Notes under the pieces: model-generated
Database searches by the model: none
Seen by the model: only the letters and a program-made list of their open reading frames with translations
What the model was told of the DNA's origin: nothing
Source: JBMHDN01 sp049889355
GTDB lineage: Bacteria; Pseudomonadota; Alphaproteobacteria; Puniceispirillales; Puniceispirillaceae
Length of the DNA: 64,000 nucleotides
Direction of reading: 5' to 3'
NCBI GenBank assembly: GCA_049889355.1
Contig: JBMHDN010000038.1
Coordinates: forward strand, 19,787 to 83,786
Shown here: positions 17,302 through 26,218 of the stretch, one piece after another
Layout: each line of letters starts with the position of its first letter
How positions within the stretch are numbered: position 1 is the first letter of the stretch
Program-made: the position numbers and the translations under genes

Positions 17302-18519
17302 ATGAGTAAAATTCGCGTAAAGAACCCAATCGTCGAAATGGACGGCGATGAGATGACACGAATCATCTGGCAAAAAATCAAAGATAAGCTGATCCATCCA
17401 TATTTGGATATCGACCTGGAATATTATGATCTGGGCATGGAAAAGCGTGATGAAACCGATGATCAGATCACCATTGATGCGGCCAACGCGACCAAAAAAC
17501 ATGGGGTGGCTGTTAAATGCGCAACCATCACGCCAGATGAGGCGCGGGTTGAAGAATTCGGCCTGAAGAAGATGTATAAATCACCAAACGGTACCATCCG
17601 CAATATCCTCGGTGGTACCGTTTTTCGTCAGCCTATCATCTGTAATAATGTACCGCGTCTGGTGCCAGGCTGGACCAAGCCCATTGTGATTGGCCGCCAT
17701 GCTTTTGGTGACCAGTACCGCGCAACGGACATGGTTGTAGACGGGCCTGGTACATTGACCCTCACCTTCCAGCCAGAAGATGGCGGACCAGCGGTGACTC
17801 ACAATGTATATGATTTCCCTGGCGGCGGCGTAGCTATGGCTATGTATAATCTGGATGAATCCATCCGTGGTTTTGCGCGTGCTTGCATGAATTATGGTCT
17901 TGATTTGGGCTGGCCTGTTTATCTGTCGACCAAAAACACCATCATGAAAGCCTATGATGGCCGTTTCAAAGACCTGTTTGAAGAAGTCTTCCAGAGCGAA
18001 TTTAAAGATAAGTTCGAAGCAGCTGGCATTTCATATGAACACCGCCTGATTGATGACATGGTCGCTTGTGCCATGAAATGGGAAGGTGGCTTTGTTTGGG
18101 CTTGTAAAAACTATGATGGCGATGTGCAGTCTGACACAGTTGCACAAGGCTTTGGCTCGCTTGGTTTGATGACCTCTGTACTGATGACCCCAGATGGTAA
18201 AACCGTAGAAGCAGAAGCAGCCCATGGTACGGTCACCCGCCATTACCGCCAGCATCAGCAAGGCAAGGCGACCTCAACCAACCCGATTGCCTCTATCTTT
18301 GCCTGGACACGCGGCCTAGCCTATCGTGCCCGCTTTGATGAGACACCTGAGGTTGAGAAATTTGCGCAGACACTTGAAGAGGTGTGTATCCGCGCAGTTG
18401 AAACTGGCAATATGACCAAGGATTTGGCCTTGCTGGTTGGTCCTGACCAGCCGTTTCAGACGACAGATGAGTTTCTGGATACCCTGGATGTTCATCTGCA
18501 AAAGGCGATGGCCTCTTAA
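17302..18519 (+). CDS. icd: NADP-dependent isocitrate dehydrogenase
   Basis: This 405-residue enzyme oxidises isocitrate to 2-oxoglutarate and CO2 with NADP in the TCA cycle. It belongs to the homodimeric, eukaryote-like subfamily common in alphaproteobacteria, as shown by KNPIVEMDGDEMTRIIW at the N-terminus, SPNGTIRNILGGTVFR for isocitrate binding, and DDMVACAMKW plus AAHGTVTRHYR in the metal and NADP region. The start has AAGGGGA 7-8 bases upstream. It converges with alaS across a bidirectional terminator. A likely promoter lies at 17175-17203. Confidence 0.97.
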   Translation: MSKIRVKNPIVEMDGDEMTRIIWQKIKDKLIHPYLDIDLEYYDLGMEKRDETDDQITIDAANATKKHGVAVKCATITPDEARVEEFGLKKMYKSPNGTIRNILGGTVFRQPIICNNVPRLVPGWTKPIVIGRHAFGDQYRATDMVVDGPGTLTLTFQPEDGGPAVTHNVYDFPGGGVAMAMYNLDESIRGFARACMNYGLDLGWPVYLSTKNTIMKAYDGRFKDLFEEVFQSEFKDKFEAAGISYEHRLIDDMVACAMKWEGGFVWACKNYDGDVQSDTVAQGFGSLGLMTSVLMTPDGKTVEAEAAHGTVTRHYRQHQQGKATSTNPIASIFAWTRGLAYRARFDETPEVEKFAQTLEEVCIRAVETGNMTKDLALLVGPDQPFQTTDEFLDTLDVHLQKAMAS

Positions 18520-18553
18520 GGCCCATATAGCCTCCATTAAATTTGAACATATG

Positions 18554-18585
18554 AAAAGGATGCCAGAAATGGCATCCTTTTTTGT
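18554..18585. terminator. Bidirectional terminator between icd and alaS
   Basis: A 12-bp perfect stem (aaaaggatgcca / tggcatcctttt) with a GAAA tetraloop has an A-tract on the left and a T-run on the right. Confidence 0.93.
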
Positions 18586-18607
18586 TGGGTCTTTAGCGGT
18601 TCTGGCT

Positions 18608-21244
18608 TTAAGCGAGCGCGGCCTTGATGGCATCAAGTGCGTCTTGGGCGGCGGCGGCATTTGGCCCGCCAGCCTGTGCCATATCAGCACGTCCGCCACC
18701 GCCTTTGCCGCCCAAGGCAGCAGAGCCGATACGCACCAATGACACCGCATCTTTATCTGTGGTCAGATCATCTGTGACGCTCACCACAATGGAGGCTTTG
18801 TCAGCTTCGGTAGCAATCAGCACAATCACCGTCTTTTCTGCATTCTGGCGCAAGCTATCCGCTGCTGATTTGAGTTCTTTTGCCGGTGTATCTTCTAAGA
18901 TACGGCCGATGAAACGGATACCGCCCACCTCTTCAGAAGCCGGGGTCTGGCCACCACCTGTTGCCAGCTTCTGACGCAATTGCTGAATTTCACGCTCAAG
19001 CTTCTTTTTATCCTCAATCAGGGCCTGAACACGCGCTGGAATTTGTTCAGCTGAGCTTTTCAGCAAGCCCATAGTTGTGCCAACCAGCCTGTCCATATCG
19101 GCCATCCAGTCGGCGGCCCCTTCATGGGTTACCGCCTCGATACGGCGCACCCCGCCAGCCACAGCTGATTCAGACAGGATTTTGAACAAGGCAATATCGC
19201 CAGTGCGGCTGACATGTGTGCCGCCACATAATTCAACTGACCAGGCCGTGCGATCTGCATCATCTGCTGCCCCGCCCATAGTCACCACACGCACTTCCTC
19301 GCCATATTTCTCACCAAATAAGGCCAGCGCCCCTTCATCAATCGCTTGATCAGGGGTCATGATGCGGGTGGATACTTCAGAATTGCCACGAATACGATCA
19401 TTAACGATGGCCTCAATCTGCGCCATCTGCTCCGGGGTGACAGCGGCATTATGGCTGAAATCGAATCTCAGCCTGTCTGGGGCCACCAGCGATCCTTTCT
19501 GGGCGACATGCGCGCCCAATGTCATCCGCAAAGCTTCATGCAGCAAATGGGTTGCGCTGTGATTGGCCCGCAAGCGCAGACGCCGTGATGAATCAATGCG
19601 CATCTGAACCGGTGTCTGGACAGAGAGGCTCCCCTCTTCAATTTCAGCTACGTGCCAGAACAGGCCAGCCACTTTTTGAGTATCTTTTACACGTGCGCGC
19701 CCCTCTGACCAGCTGATGAGACCTTGATCACCTTGCTGGCCGCCTGACTCCGCATAAAATGGTGTCTGATTGACGGCGATACGCACGCTCTCGCCTGCTG
19801 TGGCGGTGCTAATTGCTTGATTATCATTGGCCAGTGCTATCACCACACCTTCTGCTTCATCGCGCACATAGCCCAAAAATTCAGTAGCTTCATTTTGATC
19901 AGCCAATTCCAGTAAATGGCGCTGATCAGCAGCTGCACCTGAGCCAGACCAGGCCGCACGTGCGGCGGCCTTTTGAGCGGCCATCGCTGCATCAAATCCG
20001 TTCACATCAACCTGCCAGCCAAACCCGCGCAGATAATCTTGTGTTAAATCCAGCGGGAAACCATAGGTGTCATAGAGACGAAAGGCGGTGTCACCATCGA
20101 GCGTGCCGCCTGCATTCTGACCATCCAGCTTGTCTGTCAGGATTTTCAGGCCGCGCGAGAGGGTCTCTTTAAAACGAGTCTCCTCAAGGCGCAATGTTTC
20201 GGAAATGGTTGCTTCTGCGCGGCGCAATTCAGGATAATGGCCACCCATTTCCTGAACCAAGGCTGGCACCAGCTGATGCATCACCGGCTCAGCACAGCCC
20301 AGCTGATGGAGATGGCGCATCGCCCGGCGCATAATCCGGCGCAACACATAGCCGCGCCCTTCATTCGATGGCATCACCCCGTCGGAGATCAGAAAGCCAG
20401 CTGAACGCAAATGATCAGCCACCACGCGGTGTGATACATTTTTTGGCCCATCTGCATCTGTTTTTGACACCTCAGCAGAGGCTTCGATAAGCGCACGCAT
20501 CAAATCAATATCATAATTATCATGCTTGCCTTGCAGGACAGCAGCAATACGCTCTAACCCCATACCGGTATCAATCGACGGTTTTGGCAGGTTGAGGCGT
20601 TTTGTTTCGGTTTGCTCAAACTGCATGAAAACCAGATTCCAGATTTCAATGAACCGGTCGCCATCTTCATCTGGTGAGCCCGGAGGGCCACCGGCAATTG
20701 ACGGGCCATGGTCAAAGAAAATCTCAGAGCATGGACCACATGGCCCTGTATCACCCATAGACCAGAAATTATCTGAGGTGGCGATACGAATAATCTTCTC
20801 ATCGCTCAAGCCTGCGATTTTTTTCCATAAAGCCACTGCCTCATCATCTTCGTGATAAACGGTCACCAGCAATTTATCTTTTGGCAGGCCATATTCACGT
20901 GTGATCAGGTTCCAAGCGAGCTCAATCGCATTCTCCTTGAAATAATCACCAAAGGAAAAATTACCCAGCATTTCAAAAAAGGTATGGTGGCGGGCTGTGT
21001 AGCCGACATTTTCAAGATCATTATGCTTGCCGCCTGCACGCACACATTTCTGAGAGGTCACCGCACGGCTGTAGTCGCGCGTTTCCAAGCCGGTAAATAA
21101 GTTTTTAAATTGAACCATACCAGCATTGGTGAACATCAAGGTTGGGTCATTTTGGGGGACCAACGGGCTTGAATCGACAATTTCATGTCCATTTTCTGCA
21201 AAATAACTCAGAAAACGGGCACGGATATCAGAAACGCTGCTCAT
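18608..21244 (-). CDS. alaS: Alanyl-tRNA synthetase
   Basis: This 878-residue enzyme charges tRNA-Ala. The class II catalytic core opens with SVSDIRARFLSYF and has FTNAGMVQFK. The editing domain carries HSATHLLHEAL and the zinc motif with CGGTHVSRTG. The C-terminal oligomerisation (DHHA1-like) domain ends with GGGGRADMAQAGG. The start at 21244 has AAGGA 8-9 bases upstream; an upstream in-frame ATG at 21271 has none. The gene follows recA on the same strand, the usual alphaproteobacterial order, but a large hairpin separates them. Confidence 0.97.
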   Translation of the reverse strand: MSSVSDIRARFLSYFAENGHEIVDSSPLVPQNDPTLMFTNAGMVQFKNLFTGLETRDYSRAVTSQKCVRAGGKHNDLENVGYTARHHTFFEMLGNFSFGDYFKENAIELAWNLITREYGLPKDKLLVTVYHEDDEAVALWKKIAGLSDEKIIRIATSDNFWSMGDTGPCGPCSEIFFDHGPSIAGGPPGSPDEDGDRFIEIWNLVFMQFEQTETKRLNLPKPSIDTGMGLERIAAVLQGKHDNYDIDLMRALIEASAEVSKTDADGPKNVSHRVVADHLRSAGFLISDGVMPSNEGRGYVLRRIMRRAMRHLHQLGCAEPVMHQLVPALVQEMGGHYPELRRAEATISETLRLEETRFKETLSRGLKILTDKLDGQNAGGTLDGDTAFRLYDTYGFPLDLTQDYLRGFGWQVDVNGFDAAMAAQKAAARAAWSGSGAAADQRHLLELADQNEATEFLGYVRDEAEGVVIALANDNQAISTATAGESVRIAVNQTPFYAESGGQQGDQGLISWSEGRARVKDTQKVAGLFWHVAEIEEGSLSVQTPVQMRIDSSRRLRLRANHSATHLLHEALRMTLGAHVAQKGSLVAPDRLRFDFSHNAAVTPEQMAQIEAIVNDRIRGNSEVSTRIMTPDQAIDEGALALFGEKYGEEVRVVTMGGAADDADRTAWSVELCGGTHVSRTGDIALFKILSESAVAGGVRRIEAVTHEGAADWMADMDRLVGTTMGLLKSSAEQIPARVQALIEDKKKLEREIQQLRQKLATGGGQTPASEEVGGIRFIGRILEDTPAKELKSAADSLRQNAEKTVIVLIATEADKASIVVSVTDDLTTDKDAVSLVRIGSAALGGKGGGGRADMAQAGGPNAAAAQDALDAIKAALA

Positions 21245-21341
21245 AGACCTGTCCTTATCACTTTTCGGCATCTGGTTTCAGTTTATGCCCTAGCCAACAG
21301 GGCATTTTTGAAAAATAGGCTGAAAGCAGGCCGCCAATCAA

Positions 21342-21406
21342 AAAAGCCGGACTTAGCCTACCTCACTCGCTTTTTACGAGATTATAGGCGCAAAAGTCCA
21401 GCTTTT
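21342..21406 (-). terminator. Long composite hairpin downstream of recA
   Basis: Nested complementary arms are visible: AAAAGC/GCTTTT and GGACTT/AAGTCC with one mismatch between them, then GCCTA/TAGGC, then CTCG/CGAG. Read on the minus strand the structure ends in GGCTTTTTT, as expected of a recA terminator. It is longer than needed for termination. Confidence 0.65.
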
Positions 21407-21469
21407 GGCATGTTCTTTATGGTAAAAAACCGAGGCCATCCTGCTTATCGCAGAAGAGCCATCTGTTTT

Positions 21470-22555
21470 TTACTTTTCTGCTTCTGGATCATCGGCAATC
21501 TGCTCATCCAGCATCTGGTCTTGAACCAGCCCAGCATTGGCGCGAATAGCCTGCTCAAGCTCTTCTGCCATGGCCGGATTTTCACGCAGGAAATTTTTCG
21601 CATTTTCGCGGCCTTGGCCAATACGATGGGTGTTGTAGGAGAACCAAGCCCCTGATTTTTCGACCAATCCAGCGGCAACACCCAAATCAAGCAATTCACC
21701 CAATTTGGAAATCCCTTCGCCATACATGATGTCAAATTCAACCTGACGGAACGGCGCGGCGACCTTATTCTTGACCACTTTCACACGGGTTTGGTTGCCG
21801 ATCACCTCGTCACGATCCTTAATCGCACCAATCCGGCGGATATCCAAACGCACAGAGGCATAGAATTTCAACGCATTACCACCGGTGGTGGTTTCAGGAT
21901 TGCCGAACATCACACCGATTTTGAGGCGAATCTGGTTAATGAAAATCACCAGACAATTTGAGCGCGCAATCGATGAGGTCAATTTACGCAATGCCTGGCT
22001 CATCAAGCGAGCCTGCAGACCCACATGGGTGTCCCCCATTTCGCCTTCTAATTCAGCACGTGGCACCAAAGCCGCCACCGAATCAACCACCAGCACGTCA
22101 ATAGCACCAGAGCGGACCAGCGTATCTGCAATTTCCAATGCCTGTTCACCAGCATCAGGCTGAGAAATCAGCAAATCATCCAAATCCACACCCAATTTAC
22201 GGGCATAAACAGGATCCAAGGCATGTTCTGCATCCACAAAAGCACAATTGCCGCCTTGTTTCTGCGCTTCTGCAACGGCATGCAGGGCCAATGTTGTTTT
22301 ACCTGATGATTCGGGGCCATAGACCTCGATGATACGGCCTTTTGGAAAACCGCCAATGCCAAGGGCGATATCCAGCCCCAGAGAGCCTGTTGATATGGCC
22401 TGTACATCTACCACTGAATCGCGTTGACCCAGCTTCATTACAGAGCCTTTGCCAAAGGCCTTTTCAATTTGTCCAATCGCTGCTTCCAGCGCTTTGCTTT
22501 TATCTTCGTCACGCATTTTCAGATCGACCACTACTCCAGAGGATTGAGCACCCAT
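21470..22555 (-). CDS. recA: Recombinase RecA
   Basis: This 361-residue recombinase forms filaments on single-stranded DNA, performs strand exchange and triggers LexA cleavage in the SOS response. Walker A GPESSGKTT and the ATP-site VVDSVAALVPRAE are present. The L1/L2 DNA loops surround GLQARLMSQALRKLTS and FINQIRLKIGVMFGNPET. The frame is open to 22615, but the ATG at 22555 has GGAGA 5-6 bases upstream and gives the family N-terminus. An alphaproteobacterial LexA box lies about 85 bases upstream, at 22638-22652. Confidence 0.98.
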   Translation of the reverse strand: MGAQSSGVVVDLKMRDEDKSKALEAAIGQIEKAFGKGSVMKLGQRDSVVDVQAISTGSLGLDIALGIGGFPKGRIIEVYGPESSGKTTLALHAVAEAQKQGGNCAFVDAEHALDPVYARKLGVDLDDLLISQPDAGEQALEIADTLVRSGAIDVLVVDSVAALVPRAELEGEMGDTHVGLQARLMSQALRKLTSSIARSNCLVIFINQIRLKIGVMFGNPETTTGGNALKFYASVRLDIRRIGAIKDRDEVIGNQTRVKVVKNKVAAPFRQVEFDIMYGEGISKLGELLDLGVAAGLVEKSGAWFSYNTHRIGQGRENAKNFLRENPAMAEELEQAIRANAGLVQDQMLDEQIADDPEAEK

Positions 22556-22637
22556 TTTTGTCTCCATCTTGCATAAGTTGGGGCCTCTGTCCAGCAACGG
22601 CAAGCCGCCTTCCACAGAAACCTGAGGGAAACTGAGT

Positions 22638-22652
22638 GTTCACATTTTGTTC
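22638..22652 (-). promoter_or_regulatory. LexA (SOS) box of recA
   Basis: An exact GTTC-N7-GTTC, the alphaproteobacterial LexA operator, reads as GAAC-N7-GAAC in the recA direction. A second, one-mismatch copy (GTTC-N7-GTTT) is at 22672-22686, with further GTTC motifs at 22692 and 22697. Confidence 0.8.
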
Positions 22653-22716
22653 TTATTTTGTCAAGTGTTTTGTTCTCTTTTTGTTTCAGGTGTTCTGTTC
22701 AAATTGCTGTATATCG

Positions 22717-23676
22717 TTATTTTGCATAGGGAAAAGCAATCTGAAATTGTGCCCCTTTGGGTATTCCACAGCTGTTGTTCAAGCTGCCATTGGGAGATGA
22801 GCGCGCCAAAGCGGGTTCAGCCTCTTCACAATCCTCACTCAAACACACGCTGCCGTTCCACGCCTGCACCATCGCTGCCACGGCCGACATGCCATAACCA
22901 CGTGCGGCATCGGTAAATGATGAAGACAAGGATGGTGCCTCACTAGATACACCTGGCTCAAATAAGGTTGGTTTCAGACTGGCTGGCACCCCGGGCCCTG
23001 TATCACCCACCAGCAGAACAAAGCCGGTATCTTGAATGCTTAATTTTAAGGTGAAGTGATGCTCTGGGGTCTGCGCAAGGGCAAAGGGACAAGCATAGAT
23101 GGCCTCTGCTGAGTTGCGCACCATGTGAATCAAACATCGCTTTAAAAAGCTCGGGATCAGATGTACTTGTGCTGATCCCTGCTGTGCTGATGACGCCTGA
23201 GGAACAGCCATCATTGTTTCAGCCATCATCGTTTCAGGCATCGGTTCAAGAGAGATGGAAATCGCTTCACCAGCTAAAATTTGCAAAACCGGCAAATGGG
23301 AATCCAATAGGTGATGGAGGGCAGAATAGGAAAATTGCTCTAAAACCTGTGCCTGCTCAGGCGGAGAGGTCAATTCATGGACAACATCACTGGCAGCTCG
23401 CAAGGTCTGGCTGAGTAAATCAAGCCGCTTGAGCCGCTCTCCCTGACGCTGGCGTGTTTCATTCAAAGCCTGATCGCCGGTTTCTTGTAAATCTTCACGC
23501 AGCTGGTCAATATTGATCAGCAAAATAGTCATATAGTTATTCAAGTCATGGCTGATCTGACGCAAAGACTGATTAAGCTTGGTTTGATCACCCAACGCAA
23601 AGGCGCCCGCCTTGGGATGCGCACTGGTAAATTCTGTGTTTTCTGACGCCTTATCAGGCTTTTCTGGATGTGCCAC
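22717..23676 (-). CDS. Sensor-less histidine kinase
   Basis: This 319-residue cytoplasmic protein has an H-box ISHDLNNYMTIL (phospho-acceptor His43), a helical dimerisation region and a HATPase_c domain. That domain shows the N-box MVRNSAEAIY, G1 DTGPGVP and G2 GYGMSAVAAM. There is no transmembrane segment, PAS/GAF sensor domain or receiver domain. An internal 15-bp duplication gives an ETMMA repeat in a variable linker around residue 155. It lies upstream of recA on the same strand, with the SOS box between. The start at 23676 is GTG. A role in a CckA/CtrA-like relay is possible but not shown by the sequence. Confidence 0.75.
   Translation of the reverse strand: MAHPEKPDKASENTEFTSAHPKAGAFALGDQTKLNQSLRQISHDLNNYMTILLINIDQLREDLQETGDQALNETRQRQGERLKRLDLLSQTLRAASDVVHELTSPPEQAQVLEQFSYSALHHLLDSHLPVLQILAGEAISISLEPMPETMMAETMMAVPQASSAQQGSAQVHLIPSFLKRCLIHMVRNSAEAIYACPFALAQTPEHHFTLKLSIQDTGFVLLVGDTGPGVPASLKPTLFEPGVSSEAPSLSSSFTDAARGYGMSAVAAMVQAWNGSVCLSEDCEEAEPALARSSPNGSLNNSCGIPKGAQFQIAFPYAK
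23206..23235 (-). repeat. 15-bp tandem duplication in the histidine kinase gene
   Basis: The unit agccatcattgtttc (23206-23220) is followed by agccatcatcgtttc (23221-23235) and a decayed third copy. It is in frame and encodes ETMMA repeats. Confidence 0.9.
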
Positions 23677-23804
23677 GTTTGAACAGCCTACATAAATGCG
23701 GGTTATTCAGATAAGCAAGGCACCATTTACCTTTAATTTAACTTTTCAACATCCAAGCTCATCAGAGATTTATAAATAAACTATTACGCTTAATAATTGC
23801 AAAC

Positions 23805-23849
23805 AAGAAAAAACAAGAAAAAAGCATCCGGCCTGAAAGGCAGGATGCT
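23805..23849 (-). terminator. Terminator of dksA
   Basis: The stem AGCATCC/GGATGCT encloses an inner GCCT/AGGC stem. On the minus strand it is followed by a T-rich tract (TTTTTCTTGTTTTTTC), about 60 bases after the dksA stop. Confidence 0.85.
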
Positions 23850-23910
23850 GATGCTTGACGCCCAGCCCTCACTTTAAAGAGCCTGGCAGGCAGATGATCA
23901 TTTTTAATGG

Positions 23911-24360
23911 TCAGTCGTCGCGGTGGACGCGTTCACGCTTTTCATGCATTTCTTGCGCATGAAGCGACATTGAGGCAATCGGGCGCGCCTCAAGTCGGCC
24001 TAGGCTGATCGGCTCGCCTGTTTCTTCACAATAACCGTAATTACCCTCTTCGATGCGATAGAGTGCTTCATCGATTTTTTGCAATAATTTGCGTTCGCGA
24101 TCCCGGGTGCGTAAATCAAGGGCAGCATTAGATTCAATCTGCGCCCTGTCCATCTGGTCTGGCTTATGCAAATTCTCAGAAGATAAATTCTCAAGCGTCT
24201 GATTGGCTTCGTTCAGCAATTCTGAACGCCAGCGCAACAATTTCTGACGGAAATATTCACGCTGGAGAGGGTTCATAAATTCTTCTGAATCACTCGGCTT
24301 GTAATCTGCAGGCAGCAACACCGCATCTTTATCATCGCCCAAAGGCATAGTGGTCGTCAT
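23911..24360 (-). CDS. dksA: RNA polymerase-binding factor DksA
   Basis: This 149-residue protein enters the RNA polymerase secondary channel and, with ppGpp, adjusts rRNA and stress promoters. The coiled coil with the DxxDxA-type tip is seen around KPDQMDRAQIESNAALDL. The C-terminal zinc-finger fold keeps its shape (YGYCEETGEPISLGRLEARP) but only one of the four zinc cysteines remains, and the second pair reads SMSLHAQ. I recall this as common in alphaproteobacteria, giving a zinc-independent DksA. The start at 24360 has AAGGA about 10 bases upstream; an in-frame ATG at 24381 is also possible. Confidence 0.92.
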   Translation of the reverse strand: MTTTMPLGDDKDAVLLPADYKPSDSEEFMNPLQREYFRQKLLRWRSELLNEANQTLENLSSENLHKPDQMDRAQIESNAALDLRTRDRERKLLQKIDEALYRIEEGNYGYCEETGEPISLGRLEARPIASMSLHAQEMHEKRERVHRDD

Positions 24361-24884
24361 CTCAGTGCCATCCTTTTTCATTTAGGCCCGATTAAATGCT
24401 GTCAAAGAGCCGAACGCCGCCGATTCAGCCTTTCTAAAAGCTGCTCTCTTTTACCTTTCAGCCAACTGCATATCAAGTCTTTATTATTGCCGATGAGATA
24501 GCAGCTGAAAAATGACTAAACCTTTCCAATATATCATCATCAATAATTTAAGCGCACAGCTAAAATACTGAAAAATATTAACAAATTCTTAATCACGCGA
24601 ATGTGATTTGATTGCCCTGAAAGGGTTTGACTAAGTTATTCTTAACCTTTTGGCAGGCTGATTTTTTGTATCTCTGCCGACAGGTCTTTCAGGTCAGCAA
24701 TGAGGCTGGGCTGAATGCAATCAGGGTAAGGGACGATTGCACCGACATGAGAAATGGAGATGCGCAGATGCACCATCGCGGATGCCATTTCCTGGAGTTC
24801 AGAGGAAGAGCTCGGGTGGCGAACCCAAAAGCGTCATACCGGTCTCAATATTTTGGTCTCGCGTTAGTTCGAAGGAGTATGAAA
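24361..24884. other. 524-base divergent regulatory region between dksA and the ctrA-like gene
   Basis: No independent gene was found. It holds a GANTC methylation site (GATTC, 24422-24426), an AT-rich stretch (24515-24600) with a CtrA-type box at 24578-24592, and then about 260 bases of leader before the regulator's start codon. The leader is open in the regulator's frame from 24627, but the translated extension resembles no family. No known riboswitch was recognised. Confidence 0.6.
24578..24592 (+). promoter_or_regulatory. CtrA-type binding box
   Basis: An exact TTAA-N7-TTAA sequence, the CtrA consensus, lies about 290 bases upstream of the CtrA-like gene. This suggests autoregulation. Confidence 0.6.
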
Positions 24885-25598
24885 ATGAATATTCTGATTG
24901 TTGAAGATGACCCGATCATGGCTGATGCGCTCAGCATGACCCTGACACAAGCCGGCTATTTCAACGTGATTGCACGTACAATTGAAGGTGCGCTGAACGA
25001 AATTCAGCACAATCATATTGATGGTGTTTTGCTGGATATCAATTTGCCAGATGGTGATGGAACCAGACTGGCCCGCTTAATCCGCAAGAACCATGTGCCG
25101 GTCCCGATTTTGGTGGTCTCTGGGAATAATACGGTAGATGACCGGATTACCGCGCTTGGCGCCGGGGCTGATGGTTATCTGACCAAGCCTTTTGACCGTT
25201 ATGAGTTGCTGGCCCATCTAGAAGCTATTTTGCGGCGCACCCATGGCCATAGCGCAGCCCAAATCACAGTCGGCAATATGCTGATTGATCTGAACAAAAA
25301 CCAAGTCACGGTTGCCCGCAAAAATGTCAGTCTGACCCAGAAGGAATATCAGATTTTGCATCTGCTCGGCCTGCGTAAAGGGGCAACCCTCTCCAAAGAA
25401 GTCTTCCTCGCCCATCTCTATGGCGGTTTCGATGAGCCAGAGAGCAAAATCATTGATGTTTTCATGTGCAAATTGCGCAAAAAGCTGACCAAAGCTGGGC
25501 TGCAGGATGCTGAGATCCAGACGATTTGGGGTCAGGGCTATGTCTTGCGAGACAGTGACACTGAAAATGTCGTGATGCTGAACGAGGCGGTAAGCTAA
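24885..25598 (+). CDS. ctrA: CtrA-family response regulator
   Basis: This 237-residue OmpR-type regulator has a receiver domain (residues 1-115) with acidic pair EDD, phospho-acceptor aspartate in VLLDINLP and the conserved lysine in LTKPFDRYE. Its winged-helix DNA-binding domain is very close to CtrA as I know it: VSLTQKEYQILHLLGLRKG, LYGGFDEPESKIIDVFMC and WGQGYVLRD. The receiver is more divergent than in model CtrA proteins. CtrA controls cell cycle, motility and envelope genes. The ATG at 24885 has GAAGGAG 7 bases upstream; the open frame before it (to 24627) is treated as leader. A CtrA box lies upstream. CckA, ChpT and SciP are not in the window. Confidence 0.85.
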   Translation: MNILIVEDDPIMADALSMTLTQAGYFNVIARTIEGALNEIQHNHIDGVLLDINLPDGDGTRLARLIRKNHVPVPILVVSGNNTVDDRITALGAGADGYLTKPFDRYELLAHLEAILRRTHGHSAAQITVGNMLIDLNKNQVTVARKNVSLTQKEYQILHLLGLRKGATLSKEVFLAHLYGGFDEPESKIIDVFMCKLRKKLTKAGLQDAEIQTIWGQGYVLRDSDTENVVMLNEAVS

Positions 25599-25681
25599 CG
25601 AAAAAATATCTTACAGGACCTCAGCGCAAATTCCCCGCTGCGTTAGCCTCATATCCTCACTTTACTATTTCTCCTGCATAG

Positions 25682-25714
25682 AGGGCGTTTTCGGTTTATC
25701 GTAAACGCCCTTTA
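25682..25714 (+). terminator. Terminator of the ctrA-like gene
   Basis: A 9-bp perfect stem (agggcgttt / aaacgccct) with a 12-base loop is followed by a short T-rich tail (ttat). Confidence 0.65.
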
Positions 25715-25893
25715 TGTATGCCAATAGGTGCCAGCGTCTCACAAACAGGCCAAATATGAAAAAGGTTCTTCTCGAGGATGATTAAATCTGGTGTCGACAA
25801 GCTATCCTTTGTTAGGATAGCGCCAATCAACACGCATGTTGGCAAAGCCGCGCCCCAGAGGATGGCTTAAATAAAATGCCAGGAGAAAATGAG

Positions 25894-26097
25894 ATGGCTG
25901 GGTTGTTACTGGATTATAATTTAGGTGATTTTGTACGCCATCCAGATGCTGAAGATTGGGGGATCGGACAGGTTCAATCTATTCAGGGTGCCCGCGTGAC
26001 TGTCAATTTCGAACATGCCGGCAAACAGATGATTGATGCTAGCATTATCAGCCTGACACTTGTTTTACCTGAAGAGGTCGGAACAAAGACAATTTAG
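25894..26097 (+). CDS. DUF3553-family small protein
   Basis: This 67-residue protein matches the DUF3553 pattern: LGDFVRHPDAEDWGIGQVQS followed by VNFEHAGKQMID. It probably folds as a small SH3/Tudor-like beta barrel, as found in helicase-associated CarD/UvrD C-terminal domains, and its function is unknown. The ATG at 25894 has AGGAG 9 bases upstream; an ATG at 25876 in the same frame overlaps that ribosome site and is less likely. It stands alone between the CtrA-like gene and the formate dehydrogenase genes. Confidence 0.8.
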   Translation: MAGLLLDYNLGDFVRHPDAEDWGIGQVQSIQGARVTVNFEHAGKQMIDASIISLTLVLPEEVGTKTI

Positions 26098-26218
26098 GCC
26101 AGATTTTTGACTCTTCTTTTTGCCGCATTTGGCAATAGTTGAGTTGTCATTAATTTAGGCGCATTCATGAGTGCGTTGAAATCGGACCAGCCAAACGAAA
26201 CAAGATGAGATAATTGCC

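Noticed and set aside
24627..24884. An 86-codon open N-terminal extension of the CtrA-like protein
   Set aside because: The ATG at 24885 has an ideal ribosome site and gives the family N-terminus. The extension resembles no domain and is best read as leader.
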